From the NCBI RefSeq assembly GCF_014694385.1, contig NZ_JAAOCA010000021.1, positions 53,525-117,524 on the forward strand: a stretch of 64,000 nucleotides of DNA, written 5' to 3'. The translations under genes were made by a program, and so were the position numbers. Shown one piece after another: positions 60,404 through 64,000 of this stretch. Within the stretch, counting starts at the first letter, position 1. Each line of letters starts with the position of its first letter. The DNA is from Pseudomonas typographi (GTDB lineage Bacteria > Pseudomonadota > Gammaproteobacteria > Pseudomonadales > Pseudomonadaceae). The notes below the pieces were generated by a model. It worked only from the letters and a program-made list of their open reading frames with translations. It made no database searches and was not told the DNA's origin.

Positions 60404-61279
60404 ATGTTATTGCTGGCGAATCGGTCACAGCCGAGGGGCATAGTTAACATGAAAGGTAATCCGCACACGCCGCCGCTTCTATGCACGGATGCGATGGGCA
60501 ATTCATTGTTCGGGCTCGATGCATACGGCTTTTTCAGCCAGAGGCCGGCTACCTATTTCGCAAGTACCCCGCCTGAATATACGGGGAGGGCGTATCTCTT
60601 CGGCAATGGCCACAGGGCCTATATACCGGGTTTGCGGCGGTTTGCCCAAGCCGATACGTTCAGCCCATTTGCCGCCGGCGGCTTGAACAGCTATGCCTAC
60701 TGTTTGAGCGACCCGGTGAATAGGCAAGACCTTTCTGGCCATGCATCAATATTTTCGCGCCTGGCCAAGCTGTTTAGGCGGGGCGCTAAAAAGCCCCGAG
60801 CAGCGAATAGCGGGCGCGCTTTGGATGCTATGAGCGATCCGATCGCCGGCGCTCCGGCATTGGCAAACCTGCGGCAGGGGGAGTTGCCGTACGAAATGGG
60901 CTTGTACGGAAAAGCCTCCGATGTTTATGGGAAAATCTCGCGCTCCGGGGAACCCGGTTTCGTAGACCGCCTCGTCAAAGGGCGCCCCTATAAATTCGTA
61001 ATGACTCGCGACGGCACCCTCTCAGTCAGCCCTTGGGTACGTGAAACCGGTACGCCTAGCCACCCGGTCGTTGCCTTTCATGGCACGGCCCCTGGGGATA
61101 GAACTCCCGACATTATCGCTGCCGGGAATTTAATCAAGAGAAGCAGGAAGGCGGTGGCGCTGGGAAATTGGTCCGGGCATTACAGGCCGCCCTTCCAATC
61201 ATTGGACTCGCCAGCGCATTATTTCACCCGGCAGGGCCTGCAGGTTGAGCGGGTGGCGTATCCAGCCCGCATTTTTTGA
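60404..61279 (+). CDS. Orphan RHS repeat-associated core protein with unassigned C-terminal domain
   Basis: 291 aa from the ATG at 60404; an ATG at 60449 with GAGGGG upstream is also possible. The first 20 residues resemble the LLATD...SVLN start of short Pseudomonas RHS proteins. The RHS core is clear (YTGRAYLFGNGHRAYIPGLRRFAQADTFSPFAAGGLNSYAYCLSDPVNRQDLSGH). A basic linker leads to a variable C-terminal domain (about 155-291) with VVAFHGTAPGDRTPDIIAAG and NWSGHYRPPFQSLDSPAHYF. I cannot name this domain; a toxin is likely from the architecture. Base composition looks less GC-rich than the flanks. It is divergent from one glycosyltransferase toxin and convergent with the other. No immunity gene is evident. 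Confidence 0.78.
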   Translation: MLLLANRSQPRGIVNMKGNPHTPPLLCTDAMGNSLFGLDAYGFFSQRPATYFASTPPEYTGRAYLFGNGHRAYIPGLRRFAQADTFSPFAAGGLNSYAYCLSDPVNRQDLSGHASIFSRLAKLFRRGAKKPRAANSGRALDAMSDPIAGAPALANLRQGELPYEMGLYGKASDVYGKISRSGEPGFVDRLVKGRPYKFVMTRDGTLSVSPWVRETGTPSHPVVAFHGTAPGDRTPDIIAAGNLIKRSRKAVALGNWSGHYRPPFQSLDSPAHYFTRQGLQVERVAYPARIF

Positions 61280-61300
61280 TCGGGTTCGCACAACGCCGCG

Positions 61301-64000
61301 TTACTGCTGCCAGCTACTGGCATGCCCCAGCGTGGCGAACCGGCTGAACGGCAAGCGAGCTTTCACCACCGCCTGATACTGCTGTAGATCCACCCGGGCC
61401 ACCCCATTAACGTGCGGGCATGCCGCCAGGTTGGCCAGTTGGCGTAACTGGTACAACTGCGGGCAATGCTGCTGGATCACGGCGTTGAACACGCCAGGCC
61501 CGGTAAGGCGGCTGAGCTCGGCGGCGTAACGGTAAAAAGCCATGGGGTTGTGCGCCAGGCTCGGTTTGCTGGTGTAGAAGTCCGCAGCCTGTTCGAAGCG
61601 CCGGCGGATTTCTTCGGAAATCGCATCGAGCGTTGGGTTGCCGGGGTGGCTGCCGATCAGGCTGGTGTTGTACTGAACGTGTAGGCCCAGCCGTTCGTGG
61701 GAGGCGGGTGGGTATAGCAGCAGGTCGGTGGGTGAGGTGTTCAAAGGGACCAACACCAGCGCTTCGGCCGGCTGCGCATAGCCCTGGCCGGGTTCGATCA
61801 CATACTGACCGGGATAAAGAAGGCGGTCGTCTAGGTCCATGTACACACCGCCTTCATGGTGCAACAGGCGGTAGCGTAGGATGTCTGCCGCTGAGGCGTA
61901 ATTGTGGCCGTTACCGTGCAAGGCGGTGTGGTACTGCGGGTAATAGGCGCTGCGCTCGAAGGCGCCGAACAGCGGTTGGTCTTCCAGCGGCAGCACCTCC
62001 AGCGCCGGCGCGCGCGCCTGCAGCCGCGCCAGGTTCTGCGCATAGGCCCCAGGGGTAGCCCGCGACAGGTACAGGCGGTAGCGATAACCGGCGGCCTTGA
62101 GCAGCCGTGCATTGGTGCCGAGATTGCCCAGCAGGGTGTCACTGAGCGGCTGGCCACCGACCCAGAGCGAGGAAAATACCTTGGGGATAGGTTCCCCGGG
62201 GTCGCCGAGCAAGGCTTCAAGGTCGATGGGCAGGGCCAGGTCGATACCCAGTGCGCGCAAAGTCCGCATGCGCTGCTCATCGGTCGCTACCCGCGCCATG
62301 CCGACGACCGGCACCAGGTCGATGCCCGGTTCAGCCGATGCGCGGTAATACACGGGTGCCTCAGCTGTTTCGCTGCCTTTGGCGATAAAGGCATCAGCCT
62401 GCACGTCGTAGAGCACATTCACATTACGCCCGTCGATCGAGGCCTGCAGCAGGTCTTGGCCGCCGCTGTATTGCGGCACGCGAACCACTGCGCCCGCTAC
62501 CGCCGCATCGCTGCCCGGCAAGGGCACCAGTGGCTCGGGGGCATGGAAATATTCCGCCAGCGACGCCGCCGGCCACTGGGGCGGGTCCACCGGGCTGAGC
62601 GGGTAACCCAACTGCCCATTGACCCGCGCCGGCAGCACGAAGCCGTCACGTTTGCCGGCGAACAACTCGCCTGGCTCGAACCCAGGGCCTTGCAGCAGCG
62701 GGACAGCATTGAGCAGGCCGAACACGGCAGTGGCCGCACCTGCGCTCTGGGCTGCATCGGTTTTGCCGTGCAAGGCCTGGTCGAGCCCCAGGCCAAATTG
62801 CGCCAGCCCACTTGCCGCAAACAAGGGCGCCAGCTCGGGCACCGCCAGTGTCAACGGCGCGAGCAGGTTCAATTCGGCGCCCAGGTAATCGCGCCACTTC
62901 GCAGTGCCCGCCTGGGCGTCGCTGGTGATCAGGAAGCTGGCATCCTCGAAGCTACGGCGCTTTTGCCGGCTGGCCAACGCTTCGAACGGGTCGCCGCTTA
63001 ACGGCGGGCTATATCGCACCGGGTGGTAGTGCACGAACACTTGCGGGTCCCAACGCCCGCTGGTGGCAAAGCCCTCGTGGTTGACCGCAAAATGGTGCGG
63101 CTGCGGAAACAGCGCCAACCCGGCCAAGGCTGTGTCCAGGCCGCTGTAGCTCAGCCCATCCGGGCCGTCGCGCAAGGCGAAATGGGCTTTGAGCGCCTGG
63201 CGTTTGCCGAGGTCTTTGCACTGTTCAGCAACCCACAGGCGCATGCCGTCCAGGTTGGCGAACTCCAACAGTGGCGAGGCGTTGCCGGGGATATACAGCA
63301 CCGTGGTGCCGCTCGTGATGTGCTCAAGGCACAGCAGGTCTGTGGCTGCATAGCCGTATATATTCAGCGGCGCTACCCGCAGCGCCGCTGTGAGTTCGTC
63401 CGTCACCCTTGCCGCTTGCCACACCAGTTGCTGCCCCGCACGGGTGAGGCTGCCTTCGCGCACCTGCTTGTTGCAGGCGGCCAAGCAGGCGAGCTTTGCC
63501 GCTAACGCGTAGGTGCCCAATTGGTTTGCCCAATACCGGTCGAGCATGGCCAGATAGGGCTCGGCGAAGTCCAGTTGCCAAATGAACGCCTGGAAACGTT
63601 CAACCGGCAGTGCCACATGGGTGCGAGTGCTGTATTCAGGCACAGTAGTGCGCCGGTAAAGGCCGTTGTACACCGCGTACTCGGCGCCGTTTTCCAGGGC
63701 CGTAAGGCTTTTGTGATAGGGGAGTTCCTCGACCAGGGTGAAATCGCCAGGCGGCGGGTTGCCGGCCCAGGGGGCGCCCAGGGCCGCGCCGATCAAGTCG
63801 TTGGCCGATTCGCCTTGCCAGTTGGCCAGCAGCGCTTGGGTGAGGGTAAGGCGTTGGCTGATTTTGGCAAACCAACGGTTGTTGTGCCATTGGTAGTGCA
63901 GGGTGACGGCTTCGACCTCGTCGGGGTTCAGCTCGGTACCCTGGCTGTGGGCCCACGCCTGTACCGCGTCGGCGGCGGTGCGGTCGGGGCGGGGGAAGTG
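61301..64000 (-). CDS. DUF6543-type toxin with C-terminal TcdA/TcdB-like glycosyltransferase domain (second copy, partial)
   Basis: 899 codons visible; the frame is open to base 64000, so the start lies outside. It parallels the first copy throughout (LTLTQALLANWQGESANDLIG, GAEYAVYNGLYRR, VLYIPGNASPLLEFAN, FGLGLDQALHGK). The glycosyltransferase residues are conserved: SSLWVGGQ, ASAADILRYRLLHHEGGVYMDLDDRL and NTSLIGSHPGNP. By eye the two copies are roughly half identical, a tandem duplication followed by divergence. The C-terminus differs most (LPFSRFATLGHASSWQQ). Its end is 21 nt from the convergent RHS gene. Function as inferred for the first copy. Confidence 0.82.
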   Translation of the reverse strand, partial: HFPRPDRTAADAVQAWAHSQGTELNPDEVEAVTLHYQWHNNRWFAKISQRLTLTQALLANWQGESANDLIGAALGAPWAGNPPPGDFTLVEELPYHKSLTALENGAEYAVYNGLYRRTTVPEYSTRTHVALPVERFQAFIWQLDFAEPYLAMLDRYWANQLGTYALAAKLACLAACNKQVREGSLTRAGQQLVWQAARVTDELTAALRVAPLNIYGYAATDLLCLEHITSGTTVLYIPGNASPLLEFANLDGMRLWVAEQCKDLGKRQALKAHFALRDGPDGLSYSGLDTALAGLALFPQPHHFAVNHEGFATSGRWDPQVFVHYHPVRYSPPLSGDPFEALASRQKRRSFEDASFLITSDAQAGTAKWRDYLGAELNLLAPLTLAVPELAPLFAASGLAQFGLGLDQALHGKTDAAQSAGAATAVFGLLNAVPLLQGPGFEPGELFAGKRDGFVLPARVNGQLGYPLSPVDPPQWPAASLAEYFHAPEPLVPLPGSDAAVAGAVVRVPQYSGGQDLLQASIDGRNVNVLYDVQADAFIAKGSETAEAPVYYRASAEPGIDLVPVVGMARVATDEQRMRTLRALGIDLALPIDLEALLGDPGEPIPKVFSSLWVGGQPLSDTLLGNLGTNARLLKAAGYRYRLYLSRATPGAYAQNLARLQARAPALEVLPLEDQPLFGAFERSAYYPQYHTALHGNGHNYASAADILRYRLLHHEGGVYMDLDDRLLYPGQYVIEPGQGYAQPAEALVLVPLNTSPTDLLLYPPASHERLGLHVQYNTSLIGSHPGNPTLDAISEEIRRRFEQAADFYTSKPSLAHNPMAFYRYAAELSRLTGPGVFNAVIQQHCPQLYQLRQLANLAACPHVNGVARVDLQQYQAVVKARLPFSRFATLGHASSWQQ

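Noticed and set aside
60404..61279. RHS gene considered as a remnant of a large RHS/T6SS effector
   Set aside because: Its start resembles the beginning of the common short orphan RHS proteins of Pseudomonas, and no VgrG, Hcp, PAAR or upstream RHS repeats are present.
57447..64000. Toxin locus considered as part of an integrated element with attachment sites
   Set aside because: No integrase, tRNA or flanking direct repeats were found in the visible part; the right boundary is outside the window.

Overview
The window looks like a chromosomal segment of a Pseudomonas species (P. putida-like gene order, GC-rich, frequent GTG and TTG starts). The evidence is the FleSR and FleN type flagellar regulators, the HptB-HsbR-HsbA switch, MotC/MotD, the ParC/ParP chemotaxis genes and housekeeping neighbours such as ppnN, rnd, ycgL and ycgN. 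No rRNA, tRNA, CRISPR array, IS element or prophage was seen.

Left part (1-24490), metabolism and housekeeping. A ferric-siderophore reductase gene cut by the window edge sits behind a YqjI-like PadR repressor with a palindromic operator. Next come a large bifunctional penicillin-binding protein, a VOC protein diverging from a LysR regulator, a nucleotide salvage pair (ppnN overlapping a nucleoside hydrolase), and a sugar-acid cassette (MFS transporter, SDR, gluconate 2-dehydrogenase subunit 3-like protein). These are followed by an MFS exporter, mntH, rnd-ycgL, a D-2-hydroxyacid dehydrogenase, a nitroreductase, ycgN, a small membrane protein, two tandem oligopeptidase B genes, a membrane protein, a class II glutamine amidotransferase and a DUF2937 protein. 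A perfect 26-bp stem-loop of unknown origin lies between mntH and the exporter.

Middle part (24628-57450), one nearly continuous plus-strand flagellar and chemotaxis cluster: fleSR, fliEFGHIJ, hsbA-hsbR-hptB, fliK, fliLMNOPQR-flhB, flhA-flhF-fleN-fliA, cheYZAB, motCD, parC-parP-cheW and a DUF2802 gene. Four well-spaced sigma-54 (RpoN) -24/-12 elements precede fleS, fliE, fliL and flhA, which fits the Pseudomonas hierarchy in which RpoN with FleQ or FleR drives basal-body, export and regulator genes. fleQ, which normally precedes fleS, is absent here, so the locus is broken or rearranged just upstream of fleS.

Right part (57447-64000), accessory toxin locus. Two tandem minus-strand paralogues carry a DUF6543-type dermonecrotic-toxin N-terminal region and a C-terminal glycosyltransferase domain like that of clostridial TcdA/TcdB, with intact W, D/R and DxD residues. 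A plus-strand orphan RHS-core protein with an unassigned C-terminal domain lies between them. The first toxin ends on overlapping stop codons with the chemotaxis operon, and its ribosome binding site lies inside a leader hairpin. This locus is the most novel-looking part of the window.
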